Shown here piece after piece: positions 25,551-34,320 of a stretch of DNA of 64,000 nucleotides; the first letter of the stretch is position 1, and the number at the start of each line of letters is the position of its first letter. The DNA is from Alkaliphilus transvaalensis ATCC 700919. GTDB taxonomy: Bacteria > Bacillota > Clostridia > Peptostreptococcales > Natronincolaceae. The translations under genes were made by a program, and so were the position numbers. The notes beneath the pieces were generated by a model. That model had not been told where the DNA came from, did not search any database, and saw only the letters and a list, made by a program, of their open reading frames with translations. Where the stretch lies: contig NZ_KK211286.1 of the NCBI RefSeq assembly GCF_000621485.1, positions 186,001-250,000 on the forward strand, given 5' to 3'.

Positions 25551-25907
25551 TTAGTTTACTCAACTAACATTATAATTAATTCCTTTCATTTATTTTTTGA
25601 TAACGAATAGAAAAGTTCCATTTTAATTATTTTAATATAAAAGAACTTTGCGAATGAGTTTCAACATAAGGCGATAACCTATGTAGTTGGATTAAATTGC
25701 GTAATTCCCTTACTTACTTCGCTAAAGTTATCTTTTTAATCATCCGAAGAAAGACTAAGTTCTTTAATGAAGACAAATGATTTAGGCCTGTAGAAGACTC
25801 TCACATTTAGATAAGTGCTATTATGATATTCGCTAAAAAATAGTAGATTCCTTTAGATAGTAAAATATGTGTAAAATATGTTTAAAAGTACTTTTCTATT
25901 TTGGATT

Positions 25908-25964
25908 TGAGTAATTTGTATGATGTCATCAACCTGAATTAAAATTAGCTATGCAATTTCCTGA
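25908..25964 (+). repeat. dispersed TIR repeat, compact 57-bp copy (R4b)
   Basis: It begins TGAGTAATTTGTATGATGTC and ends CTATGCAATTTCCTGA: diverged terminal inverted repeats around a short core, the same compact form as R6. Confidence 0.6.
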
Positions 25965-26067
25965 TTAATAATGGATCTTTATGATAGTTAATAAAATTAA
26001 GTTAATAAAATTAAAATGAACTTTTTATCTTTTCGAATACTCCTATATAGGAGAGTGGGGTGTTAAA

Positions 26068-26595
26068 GTGGAAACTGAAAGCTTGGTCATAAAAGCAAAA
26101 AAAGGCGATAAAGAAGCTTTAGTTAAGTTGATCATGTTGAAAGAACAAGAATATTATAAGTTAGCCTATATCTATATGAAAAACAAAGAAGACTCTTTAG
26201 ATGCTATGGAAGATATGATTATTCTTTTGTATGATAAAATTCATCAACTAAAAAAAGAAGAAGCTTTTTATAGCTGGAGTAAAACGATTTTAGTTAATTG
26301 CTGCAAAAAACAATTGAAAAATCAGAAAAAGTTTGTATCAATAGATCAAATCAAAGAAGCGTTTACAGAAGGGGAGATTGAACAAAAGGAAGATCAACTT
26401 CTTTTAGATAAGTATCTTTCTCAATTAAAGGAACAACATCAAGAGGTTTTAAAACTTAGGTATTTTTTAGACTTAGAATACGAAACCATTGCATCAATTT
26501 TGAAAATCCCTTTAGGTACAGTAAAGTCTAGACTATCTATTGGACTAAAAAAATTAAAAGAAAGTATGGGAGGTGAAGGTTATGAAAAAGGTTGA
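26068..26595 (+). CDS. ECF-type RNA polymerase sigma factor
   Basis: A 175-residue sigma-70 family protein with region 2 (residues about 10-75, including LDAMEDMIILLYDKI) and region 4 (residues 110-170, with the helix-turn-helix YETIASILKIPLGTVKSRL). It directs transcription of a small regulon, probably in response to envelope stress. It starts with GTG; the nearest purine-rich site is AGTGGGG. It overlaps the next gene by 14 nt, and that gene encodes a membrane-anchored DUF4179 protein, the usual anti-sigma partner. Confidence 0.85.
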   Translation: METESLVIKAKKGDKEALVKLIMLKEQEYYKLAYIYMKNKEDSLDAMEDMIILLYDKIHQLKKEEAFYSWSKTILVNCCKKQLKNQKKFVSIDQIKEAFTEGEIEQKEDQLLLDKYLSQLKEQHQEVLKLRYFLDLEYETIASILKIPLGTVKSRLSIGLKKLKESMGGEGYEKG

Positions 26596-27892
26596 AGAAT
26601 TATTGTTAGACAGAAAAAAACAAATTGAAGCAATGGAAGTCCCTTTAGAATTAGAAGATAGACTAACTACTGTCTTGAAAAATAAGGGTAGGAAAAACAA
26701 AAAAATACTTAATAGAAAATGGCTACAGGTTGCCGCAATATTATTAATCGTATTTATGGTTAGTTACAATTTTAATACATTAGCTTACTACAGTAAGAAG
26801 CTGTTGGGTTATGATAATGTGATGAATGGTACCTTAAAAGAACTAAATGAATTAGGTAGAGGACAAGTGATAGGTGAAAGTTATACCTTTGAAAATGGGA
26901 TTACCATTACACTAGATGGAGTAATGATGGATGAAGGGCAACTCTTAGCCTTCTTTACAGTTAAAGAGCCAAGTGGAGCATTAGAAGCAAGTGAATATCC
27001 TTCCCAAATGCATCTTAAAGGGTTAACTAGAAATTATCGGATGCTGTATGGGCAAGGTGAAATCATTGAAGGTGAAAATGAAATTAAATGGTTAATGGCT
27101 TTTGAAGCCCCAAGGTTTTATGAAAAGAGTCTCCAATTTAAAACTTCGCTTAAATTAGAAGACCATTGGGAAGAGGCCTCCATTAATTTCACAATAGATA
27201 GAAGTAAAGCCATGAAGCCAAGCTTAAAAAAGAATATTAATAAAACTTTTCAAGTGGAGTATACCACAATTAAAGTTGAATCTATAGTGGCTTCTCCAAC
27301 CCAAACCATAATCAATGGTAGGCTTCAGAGTATTTTCCAGCTAGCAAAAGATCAGATGCTAGGAGAAAGAATGAGACCGAATCAGGTGAATATTAAATTG
27401 TTGGCAAATGGTAAAGAAGTTCATAATTTTGGAGCTGGTTTAACTACAGACTTAAATGGTATGACATTTGAAAATCGTTTTGATGCCCTACCAACAGACC
27501 TCCATACCCTTGAAATTCACCTTGAAAGTTTTTCTGTTGACCGAGATGTTGAAGGTGAAGTTGAACTAAACAAGAACCAAGATAACAGCAATATCGAAGT
27601 GTTAGGTAAAGAAATTAAAATTGATGGGGTACTTGAAGAAAATGGCAACACTTATGTTACTATAACCACTGCAGAGGATATTGTTTTAACAAAGGTGTAT
27701 CTTATCATTGATGGCAGCAGAGTTAATTTGAAGGAAACTGTTGCGGTTGGTTATGATAAGCTACAGGATGGTAGTATTGTTCATACCAGAACATTAAACT
27801 TCCCATCAACTGGTGAAAAACTTCAATTAAACATTGAAAGAATGAGTTTTACTGAAGATTACAATCAGATAATTAAGATACCAGTTGAATAA
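26582..27892 (+). CDS. DUF4179 membrane protein, probable anti-sigma factor
   Basis: A 436-residue protein: cytosolic N-terminus (1-50), one membrane helix (WLQVAAILLIVFMVSY, about 50-66), then a large extracytoplasmic beta-rich region of DUF4179/DUF5643 type. Proteins of this layout encoded right after ECF sigma genes act as anti-sigma factors, holding the sigma factor by the N-terminus and sensing outside the cell; for this family that is inferred from context. GGGAGGTGAAGG precedes ATG 26582. The 14-nt overlap with the sigma gene implies translational coupling. Confidence 0.8.
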   Translation: MKKVEELLLDRKKQIEAMEVPLELEDRLTTVLKNKGRKNKKILNRKWLQVAAILLIVFMVSYNFNTLAYYSKKLLGYDNVMNGTLKELNELGRGQVIGESYTFENGITITLDGVMMDEGQLLAFFTVKEPSGALEASEYPSQMHLKGLTRNYRMLYGQGEIIEGENEIKWLMAFEAPRFYEKSLQFKTSLKLEDHWEEASINFTIDRSKAMKPSLKKNINKTFQVEYTTIKVESIVASPTQTIINGRLQSIFQLAKDQMLGERMRPNQVNIKLLANGKEVHNFGAGLTTDLNGMTFENRFDALPTDLHTLEIHLESFSVDRDVEGEVELNKNQDNSNIEVLGKEIKIDGVLEENGNTYVTITTAEDIVLTKVYLIIDGSRVNLKETVAVGYDKLQDGSIVHTRTLNFPSTGEKLQLNIERMSFTEDYNQIIKIPVE

Positions 27893-27923
27893 TAGGAACC
27901 TAAAATCAAATCAATCTAATGTC

Positions 27924-27952
27924 TTGACAATTGAGGTGCCAGCTTTTATAAT
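27924..27952 (+). promoter_or_regulatory. consensus sigma-A promoter upstream of the larA SAM riboswitch
   Basis: Perfect TTGACA, 17-nt spacer, perfect TATAAT. It lies about 150 nt before the riboswitch, so the leader is long unless a second promoter exists. Confidence 0.75.
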
Positions 27953-28100
27953 TAATAAATACAAAAAAATTTATAATGAATAAGAAAGCTTTACTTTAAT
28001 TTTCAATATAAAAGAACTATTTGGAACTTTTTGTAATAAATTTCAATGAAGTCATCCTTAAAATTTACTTGGAAGACTTTGTTCAAAAAATTTAATATGA

Positions 28101-28200
28101 TCTTATCAAGAGAAACCGAGGGACTGGCCCGATGAAGTTTCAGCAACCACACATTCGTGACGGTGCTAAATCCAGCAGACGTTGTTCTGGTAGATGAGAA
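28101..28200 (+). ncRNA. SAM-I (S-box) riboswitch aptamer
   Basis: CTTATCAAGAGAAACCGAGG, GGACTGGCCC, GATGAAGTTTCAGCAACC, GTGACGGTGCTAAATCC and closing GTAGATGAGAAG reproduce the S-box core, close to the copy at 11571. It controls the LarA-family gene. Confidence 0.95.
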
Positions 28201-28229
28201 GCGACTAAAAATGAAATTTTAGTATATTA

Positions 28230-28262
28230 AAACCCTTTCTCCCAGAGAAGGGGTTATTTTTA
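28230..28262 (+). terminator. SAM riboswitch terminator
   Basis: AACCCTTTCTC-CCA-GAGAAGGGGTT hairpin followed by ATTTTTAT, 25 nt before the larA start. Confidence 0.75.
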
Positions 28263-28286
28263 TGATTATTTTAGGAGGTGCAGTAA

Positions 28287-29570
28287 ATGTTAAATTATCG
28301 CTTAAAGTATGGAAAAGCAAATCTTCACTTGGAAGTTGACGAAGATAAAATTATTCACACATTAACTCCCAATTCTATAGCTCCCCTAGAGAATTTAAAA
28401 AAGTCTGTAGTGGAAGTATTAGAGAATCCAACTGGAACAAAACCATTAAAGGAGGTTATAAACTCAGGAGAGAAAATAGCAATTGTTGTCAGTGACATCA
28501 CAAGACTTTGGATTAAAACCAATTATTTCTTAATACACATTGTAAATTATTTAAATGAGATCGGAATAAATGACCATCATATCGAGGTGATTATTGCATT
28601 AGGAACCCATAGAGCCTCAACAGAAGAAGAAAAAGAAAAAATTGTAGGCAAAGAGGTATACGATAGGGTTATGGTATATGATCATGATTGTTTTAACAAT
28701 GATGAACTGGTTTATCTAGGAGCTTCTAAACTTAAAACACCAATTTATATTAATAAAAGAGTAATGGAGGCTGATAGAATCATCATTACAGGTGGCATCC
28801 TATTCCATCTATTTGCAGGATTTGGTGGTGGGGCAAAATCAATTGTTCCTGGAGTTGCAGGCTTAGAAACCATCCAGTATAACCACAGGCTAACTTTTAA
28901 TGAAGGGGAAGGTACGGGCTTAAACACAAAGGCTGCTGCAAATAAAATACAAGAAAATCCAATGAGAGAAGATATAACGGATATTTGTAGACAAATTAAG
29001 CCAGACTTTTTATTTAATGTTGTTTTAGATACTGAAGGAAATTTCATAAGATTTGTAGGCGGAGATTTTGAATTAGCATGGTTAGAAGGCTGTGATACAA
29101 TACGGAACATGTATGGAATAGAAATACAAGAAAAAGCAGACATCATCATCGCATCGGCAGGGGGCTATCCAAAGGATATAAATCTATATCAAACAGTTAA
29201 AACTATGGATAACTGCCTGTATGGAGGAAAAGAAGGTAGTGTAATTATATTAGCTTCTGAGTGTAGTGAAGGACTTGGGGCAGAAGAATTTTTAGAGTGG
29301 TTTCAATACAAAACCTTAGAGGAGATGGAAGGTGCCTTAAAGCAAAACTTTACTGTACCAGGCTATGCTGCCTATAAGACTGCCTATACAGCTAAATATA
29401 GAAAATTAATATTAATTTCAGCGTTGCCTAAGGTAGTTGTAGAAGAATTGGGTTTTATTCCTGCTAAATCAGTAGAAGAAGCATTGAATCTAGCCTACCA
29501 AATCAGTAGCAAAAATCCTAAAATTACCCTTATGCCTTATGGTGGAAATACTTTACCAATTATGTATTAG
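28287..29570 (+). CDS. LarA-family nickel-pincer racemase homologue (S-box regulated)
   Basis: A 427-residue LarA-family (DUF2088) protein. Residues known from Lactobacillus LarA fall at the same numbers: His108 in ALGTHRAS, His174 in GGILFHLFAGFGGG, Lys184 in GGAKSIVPG (covalent cofactor lysine) and His200 in QYNHRL, plus SDITR at 69-73. It should therefore bind the nickel-pincer cofactor made by LarB/LarC/LarE and racemise or epimerise a 2-hydroxy acid. No larBCE genes are in the window. The SAM riboswitch argues against plain lactate racemisation and for a methionine-linked 2-hydroxy acid (inference). GGAGG precedes the ATG. Confidence 0.85.
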   Translation: MLNYRLKYGKANLHLEVDEDKIIHTLTPNSIAPLENLKKSVVEVLENPTGTKPLKEVINSGEKIAIVVSDITRLWIKTNYFLIHIVNYLNEIGINDHHIEVIIALGTHRASTEEEKEKIVGKEVYDRVMVYDHDCFNNDELVYLGASKLKTPIYINKRVMEADRIIITGGILFHLFAGFGGGAKSIVPGVAGLETIQYNHRLTFNEGEGTGLNTKAAANKIQENPMREDITDICRQIKPDFLFNVVLDTEGNFIRFVGGDFELAWLEGCDTIRNMYGIEIQEKADIIIASAGGYPKDINLYQTVKTMDNCLYGGKEGSVIILASECSEGLGAEEFLEWFQYKTLEEMEGALKQNFTVPGYAAYKTAYTAKYRKLILISALPKVVVEELGFIPAKSVEEALNLAYQISSKNPKITLMPYGGNTLPIMY

Positions 29571-29580
29571 TATACGAACT

Positions 29581-29672
29581 AAAGTTAAACGTTAAAGCAA
29601 ACATTAAAGTTTAACATTAAAGTTTAACATTAAAGCTAATTATTAAAGATAATTATTAAAGTTAAATTTGAT
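29581..29672 (+). repeat. degenerate TTTAACATTAAAG tandem repeats
   Basis: Several imperfect tandem units of about 12-14 bp (AAACATTAAAG, TTTAACATTAAAG and similar) directly after the larA stop. A related pattern occurs at 60003-60040. No function is evident. Confidence 0.5.
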
Positions 29673-29712
29673 CATATATGTATGCTGATCTTGAATAAAG
29701 CTAAATAATACT

Positions 29713-29747
29713 AAAAAAACAACTGAGTAGCCAAACTACTCAGTTGA
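29713..29747 (-). terminator. terminator of sleB
   Basis: CAACTGAGTAG and CTACTCAGTTG arms around CCAAA; on the minus strand the hairpin is followed by seven T residues. Confidence 0.8.
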
Positions 29748-29803
29748 AGAATTAAAATTTAGATATTAGAAATAATCTCTTTAGATTATTAAATAATCAA
29801 AAA

Positions 29804-30517
29804 TTATTGATAAAAGACATGGGCCCCAATCCTGGTAACATAGCTTTTATTTCTAACGATCCATGTTCCAGCTGCTTTATCTGGGTTAAAGAAATATGTG
29901 GCATTACCTACTGGTCTTGCGCCGTTTAATGATTCCCTTGCAGCATCAATACTTCTCTGGGATGGCGTGTTATAAATTGATCCGTCTGCAACTGGACTAA
30001 ATTGTGGGATGCTACCATAATATTCAAAGATAACACTGTAAATTGAGTTGGGAAACTCTCTAGAGTTTACCCTATTTAATACGACATTTCCCACAGCAAC
30101 CATACCTTGGTACGGCTCTCCTTGGGCTTCTGCATGGATAATTCTTGATAGCCAATAAACATCATCGTTAGAATAGTTTCTGGCAGGGGAAGCCCCTCTG
30201 GAAACAGTAGTAGCAGTAGCACTATTACCAAATAAAGCTGAATGGGTTTGGGGTCCTGCTATGCCGTCAATTCTAATTCGACTTGCGATCTGGAAATTAA
30301 TAACAGCCCTTTCGGTTATCTGACCATAGTAACCTGTAACTGAATGGTTAAAATAACCTCTGTTTTTTAATTCCTGTTGTAATCTTGAGACATCACTACC
30401 TCGGCTACCAAACATTAGAGTCCTTGTAAAGGGAACCGCCGAGACGCTAACTACTTGAATTGACACGAAAAGTAGGACTAAACAAATTGCAATCATTTTT
30501 TTAGTATGCTTCTGCAT
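29804..30517 (-). CDS. sleB: spore cortex-lytic enzyme, SleB type
   Basis: A 237-residue exported cell wall hydrolase. Residues 1-32 are a signal peptide, residues about 35-90 a peptidoglycan-binding domain (GSRGSDVSRLQQELKNRGYF), and residues about 110-237 the SleB/Hydrolase_2 lytic transglycosylase domain with WLSRIIHAEAQGEPY (catalytic Glu) and GMVAVGNVVLNRV. It cleaves muramic-lactam peptidoglycan of the spore cortex during germination; related SleB proteins can act in vegetative walls. A GTG four codons upstream (30529) abuts the Shine-Dalgarno, so ATG 30517 is used. A c-di-AMP riboswitch lies in its leader. Confidence 0.85.
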   Translation of the reverse strand: MQKHTKKMIAICLVLLFVSIQVVSVSAVPFTRTLMFGSRGSDVSRLQQELKNRGYFNHSVTGYYGQITERAVINFQIASRIRIDGIAGPQTHSALFGNSATATTVSRGASPARNYSNDDVYWLSRIIHAEAQGEPYQGMVAVGNVVLNRVNSREFPNSIYSVIFEYYGSIPQFSPVADGSIYNTPSQRSIDAARESLNGARPVGNATYFFNPDKAAGTWIVRNKSYVTRIGAHVFYQ

Positions 30518-30536
30518 TTTTTCAAACACTCCTTCC

Positions 30537-30655
30537 TTAGTATGCTTCCGAAGTTAGCTGACGGGCTCGGGATAGAAGGCTCCCTACCAAATCGCAAGTA
30601 TACGATGTGGATTAACCCCAACATTGGTTCCTCCGTACCTAATAAATAGGATTCA
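30537..30655 (-). ncRNA. c-di-AMP riboswitch (ydaO/yuaA type)
   Basis: On the minus strand the leader reads in order GGTACGGAGGAACCAAT, GGGGTTAATCC, GGTAGGGAGCC, TATCCCGAGCCCGTCAGCTA and CTTCGGAAGCAT. These are the conserved blocks of the ydaO RNA. The class turns genes off when c-di-AMP is bound and often precedes cell wall hydrolase and osmolyte genes. It ends just before the sleB ribosome-binding site; no separate terminator is obvious, so control may act on translation or within the aptamer's 3' end. Confidence 0.85.
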
Positions 30656-30683
30656 GCAGTTGTTGACTATTGCATTAAAAGTT

Positions 30684-30712
30684 ATTATAAGGGATAAATG
30701 ACATTATGTAAA
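30684..30712 (-). promoter_or_regulatory. sigma-A promoter of the c-di-AMP riboswitch/sleB transcript
   Basis: On the minus strand: TTTACA, 17-nt spacer, perfect TATAAT, about 30 nt before the riboswitch. Confidence 0.65.
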
Positions 30713-30875
30713 CCCATTGTGACTTATTCCCATTAATTACATAGGCCTTAATTTAGTGAATTTATAAAATTTTGCAGTTTTTATTTATATAAATTTATTT
30801 ATATAGAGGATAAAAGGAAATAATGGAGAATACATATTTAACTAGACAAACTTAATAAGGGATGGAGGCATTGTA

Positions 30876-32573
30876 ATGTTAACTTTTAAAGATTATCAAT
30901 ATGTAAGACCAGACATGAAACAAATGGAGAAAGATTTTGATGTATTGCTGAAAAAATTCTATGATGCAGATTCTGTAGTAATTCAAGATCAAGTAATGAA
31001 GGAAATAAATGACCTTAGAAATGAATTTGAAACGATGTCAAGTCTTGTTCATGTAAGACATACAATTGATACAACAGACGAATATTATGAGAAGGAACAA
31101 GAATTCATCGACGAGGCGATGCCCCTGTACGAAGGGTTAGTAAGTAAACTTTACCAAGCATTAGTAGATTCGAAGTTTAGAAAGGAGCTTGAAGAAAAGT
31201 GGGGAAAACAGCTATTTAGAATTGCTGAAGTTCAACTTAAGACCTTTGCACCAGAGATTGTTGAAGATCTGCAAACTGAAAATAAACTGGCCAGTCAATA
31301 TACAAAATTAAGGGCCTCAGCAAAGATAGACTTTCAAGGAGAGGAAAGAAATTTATCTCAAATGATGGCTTTTATGGAGTCTAAAGACCTTGAGACACGA
31401 AAAAGTGCCCATGAAGCCTTTAATGGGTTCTTCCTAGAAAAGGAAGATCAGTTTGATGAGATATACGATAAATTGGTGAAGGTACGAACGAAAATAGCTA
31501 AAAAGTTAGGCTTTAACAACTTTGTTGAATTAGGCTATGCTCGTCTTAAAAGAACCGATTATAATGCTGAAATGGCTGCCAACTATAGAAAGCAAGTTTA
31601 TGACACCATTGTTCCAGTTGCATCAAAGTTGAGAGAAAGACAAGCAAGAAGATTACAGCTAGACTCTTTAAAATATTATGATGAGTCTCTTGAATTCTTA
31701 ACGGGTAATGCTACTCCAAAGGGAGAAGAGGCTTGGATTATTAATCATGGTAAAACAATGTATAAAGAGTTATCACCAGAAACAGACGAATTCTTTAATT
31801 TCATGGTAGATAAAGAACTATTAGATCTTGTGGCGAAAAAAGGAAAAGCAGGAGGAGGCTATTGTACTTATATAGCTAAATATAAGTCACCTTTCATTTT
31901 CTCAAACTTTAATGGAACTTCTGGAGATGTTGATGTATTAACCCATGAGGTAGGGCATGCCTTCCAAGTATATAGTAGTAGAAATTATGAAGTACCAGAG
32001 TATGGATTCCCTACTTATGAAGCTTGCGAAATCCATTCTATGAGTATGGAATTCTTTGCATGGCCGTGGATGAATTTATTCTTTGAAGAGGATGAAGCAA
32101 AATACAAATTTACCCACTTAAGTTCTGCTCTTTTATTTATTCCCTATGGTGTAACGGTGGATGAGTTCCAGCACTGGGTTTATGAGAACCCAGAAGCGAC
32201 ACCAACAGAAAGAAAACAAGCTTGGAGAAGAATCGAAGAGAAATATTTACCCCATCGAGATTATGAAGATAATGACTTTTTAAATAGAGGTGGTTTCTGG
32301 TTTAGACAAGGTCATGTTTTTGGCTCACCCTTCTATTATATCGACTATACCTTAGCACAAGTATGCGCAATGCAATTCTGGGTTAAGAATAATGAAAACC
32401 ATAAAGAAGCTTGGAAGGACTATTTAACCTTATGCCAAGCTGGTGGAAGCAAGTCCTTCCTAGAATTGGTAGAATTAGCAAAACTAAGAAATCCTTTTGA
32501 GGAGGGTTGTATCCAATCTATCATTGGGCCGATACAACAATGGTTAGATCAAGTGGATGACACAAAACTTTAG
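30876..32573 (+). CDS. pepF: M3 family oligoendopeptidase
   Basis: A 565-residue zinc peptidase of the M3 (PepF/thimet) family, cytosolic, degrading peptides of roughly 6-20 residues. The zinc site HEVGH lies in VLTHEVGHAFQVYSS at about residue 355, and the third ligand Glu lies in the following EACEIHSMSMEFF segment. An N-terminal helical lobe covers residues 1-200. Length matches the M3B clostridial group (about 560-600). GGATGGAGG precedes the ATG; a strong terminator follows. Monocistronic. Confidence 0.92.
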   Translation: MLTFKDYQYVRPDMKQMEKDFDVLLKKFYDADSVVIQDQVMKEINDLRNEFETMSSLVHVRHTIDTTDEYYEKEQEFIDEAMPLYEGLVSKLYQALVDSKFRKELEEKWGKQLFRIAEVQLKTFAPEIVEDLQTENKLASQYTKLRASAKIDFQGEERNLSQMMAFMESKDLETRKSAHEAFNGFFLEKEDQFDEIYDKLVKVRTKIAKKLGFNNFVELGYARLKRTDYNAEMAANYRKQVYDTIVPVASKLRERQARRLQLDSLKYYDESLEFLTGNATPKGEEAWIINHGKTMYKELSPETDEFFNFMVDKELLDLVAKKGKAGGGYCTYIAKYKSPFIFSNFNGTSGDVDVLTHEVGHAFQVYSSRNYEVPEYGFPTYEACEIHSMSMEFFAWPWMNLFFEEDEAKYKFTHLSSALLFIPYGVTVDEFQHWVYENPEATPTERKQAWRRIEEKYLPHRDYEDNDFLNRGGFWFRQGHVFGSPFYYIDYTLAQVCAMQFWVKNNENHKEAWKDYLTLCQAGGSKSFLELVELAKLRNPFEEGCIQSIIGPIQQWLDQVDDTKL

Positions 32574-32629
32574 AAGGCATAAGAAAGCTTATCCCCTAAG
32601 TATAATGAAATTTAAAAAATAAAAACATG

Positions 32630-32670
32630 AAAACCATATCAATACAGGAATGAATTGATATGGTTTTTTA
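32630..32670 (+). terminator. terminator after pepF
   Basis: AAAACCATATCAAT and ATTGATATGGTTTT arms, 14 bp, followed by TT and AT-rich sequence. Confidence 0.85.
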
Positions 32671-32856
32671 TGGTTAAAAAAGCTGAAAAATCAATATATT
32701 CCATCTTTATTGAGACTAAAAATTTATCTTCCTTTTATTCAATCCATGTACTATAATTATTATGCCAGCAATGTGACAAAATACGACATTATAATATAAC
32801 ATATTTTTCATAATGCATAGGCTATATTAGTTTATAACTTTTAAGGAGGAAGATTA

Positions 32857-34104
32857 ATGACAAAAAAGAATTTTAGTAAGGCCTGGTTGGTAACGATTGC
32901 AGCCCTTGGTGTAAACCTAACACTAGGTGTATTATATGCTTGGAGTATCATTGCTAAAGCATTGATTTCTGAGTTGGGGTGGACAGCTACACAAACCCAG
33001 ATCCCTTACATGGCAGCCTGTGCATTTTTCGCTTTTTCTATGGTACCGGGAGGTAAGTTTCAAGATAAATTAGGTCCAAAGCCGGTTATCATGACTTCGG
33101 CAGTATTAGCAGCTATCGGTTTCTTCTTTTCAGGGATCTTCTTATCGGTACCTGGTTTAACAATTTTCTTTGGAGTTATTTTTGGAACCGCGATGGGGAC
33201 TGGATATGCCGCAACTACACCTGCAGCAGTGAAGTGGTTTAACTCCAAAAAGAGAGGGTTAATATCAGGGATTGTAGTAAGTGGTTTCGGTTTAGCGCCT
33301 GTTTATATAGCTCCTCTTACAGAAACACTGATTAATCGTTTTGGAATTAAAAATTCCTTCTTTTTAATGAGTGGCGGATTCTTCACGATAATTATGATTC
33401 TGGTACAAGCCATTTCCAACCCTCCTAAAGATTATGTTGTTAAAGATGAGGCTGTTAATAAAACCCAGCAGGAGGTTAATGCTGTTAATTATAATTGGCG
33501 TGAAGTATTAAAAACGAAACAGTTTTATTTATTATGGACTATGTTTTGCTTCGGTACTTTTGCAGGATTATTATTAACGGGTCAATTAGCTAGAATAGGA
33601 ATAGAGCAAGCAGGTTTTAATTCTGCCTATACATTAATTGCAATTTATGCGGTGGCAAATTTCTCAGGTCGAATTGGCTGTGGTGTGATATCTGATAAAC
33701 TAGGGCGGATGAAAACACTATTCTTAACTTTTGCATTACAAGTAATTATTTTTATGGTTTTCTCTAAACTGACAACACCTTTAACTTTAATGTTTGGTAC
33801 TGCTGTAGTTGGCTTTACTTTTGGTGGAGCAGCAACTTTATTCCCTACATTGTGCATTGACTACTATGGGATGAAGAACTTTGGTATGAACTATGGTATG
33901 ATCATTACTGCATGGGGAATTGGTGGAGTATTTGGCCCGTTACTGGGTGGTTTAGTTAGAGACTATACAGGTGGTTATGCAATTAGTTATACTACTTCTG
34001 CCTTATTAAGTGTATTAGGTGCATTGTTGTGCTTAATTACTAAATCTCCTAATATATCTAATAAAAAAACAGAAGAAAATCTTATTTCTGTTAAACAGGG
34101 ATAA
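32857..34104 (+). CDS. MFS transporter, oxalate:formate antiporter (OFA) family
   Basis: A 415-residue, 12-helix protein of the OFA family (OxlT and relatives). It has the N-terminal NLTLGVLYAWSII motif typical of the family, GGKFQDKLGPKPV in the helix 2-3 loop and an internal repeat SDKLGRMKT after helix 8. Members carry small carboxylates; few substrates are known, so oxalate or formate should not be assumed. No oxalate-degrading genes are near. AAGGAGGAAG precedes the ATG; a terminator follows. Confidence 0.85.
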   Translation: MTKKNFSKAWLVTIAALGVNLTLGVLYAWSIIAKALISELGWTATQTQIPYMAACAFFAFSMVPGGKFQDKLGPKPVIMTSAVLAAIGFFFSGIFLSVPGLTIFFGVIFGTAMGTGYAATTPAAVKWFNSKKRGLISGIVVSGFGLAPVYIAPLTETLINRFGIKNSFFLMSGGFFTIIMILVQAISNPPKDYVVKDEAVNKTQQEVNAVNYNWREVLKTKQFYLLWTMFCFGTFAGLLLTGQLARIGIEQAGFNSAYTLIAIYAVANFSGRIGCGVISDKLGRMKTLFLTFALQVIIFMVFSKLTTPLTLMFGTAVVGFTFGGAATLFPTLCIDYYGMKNFGMNYGMIITAWGIGGVFGPLLGGLVRDYTGGYAISYTTSALLSVLGALLCLITKSPNISNKKTEENLISVKQG

Positions 34105-34130
34105 AGAATCATCAATAAATAGACAACGTA

Positions 34131-34177
34131 AAAACGATGGAGTAGATCCTAAAAAATCTATTCTATCGTTTTTTTGC
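34131..34177 (+). terminator. terminator after the OFA transporter
   Basis: AAACGATGGAGTAGAT with ATCTATTCTATCGTTT arms (one mismatch) followed by a T run. Confidence 0.85.
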
Positions 34178-34320
34178 ATATCAATATTCTAAAAAATTTC
34201 GCAATTCTAAATAAAAAAAGAGGAAATTATACATAAAAAAAGAATTATATAGCTAAAGGCAAATAAATGGTATAAAGAGCAATTGAAAAGAAGTTACAGT
34301 AATTAAAAGGAGGGAGCTTT

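Larger units (their letters stand above)
25475..26067. other. 593-bp intergenic region rich in repeat remnants
   Basis: It contains repeat ends at 25508-25550 and 25908-25964, a further degenerate end near 25693-25714, and a palindrome ACTCCTATATAGGAG just before the sigma-factor gene. TGAACTTTTT followed 7 nt later by TCGAATA (26021-26042) could be an ECF-type promoter. No gene is seen. Confidence 0.45.

Noticed and set aside
29581-29672. Possible CRISPR array in the tandem TTTAACATTAAAG units
   Set aside because: Units are too short and degenerate, with no distinct spacers and no cas genes.
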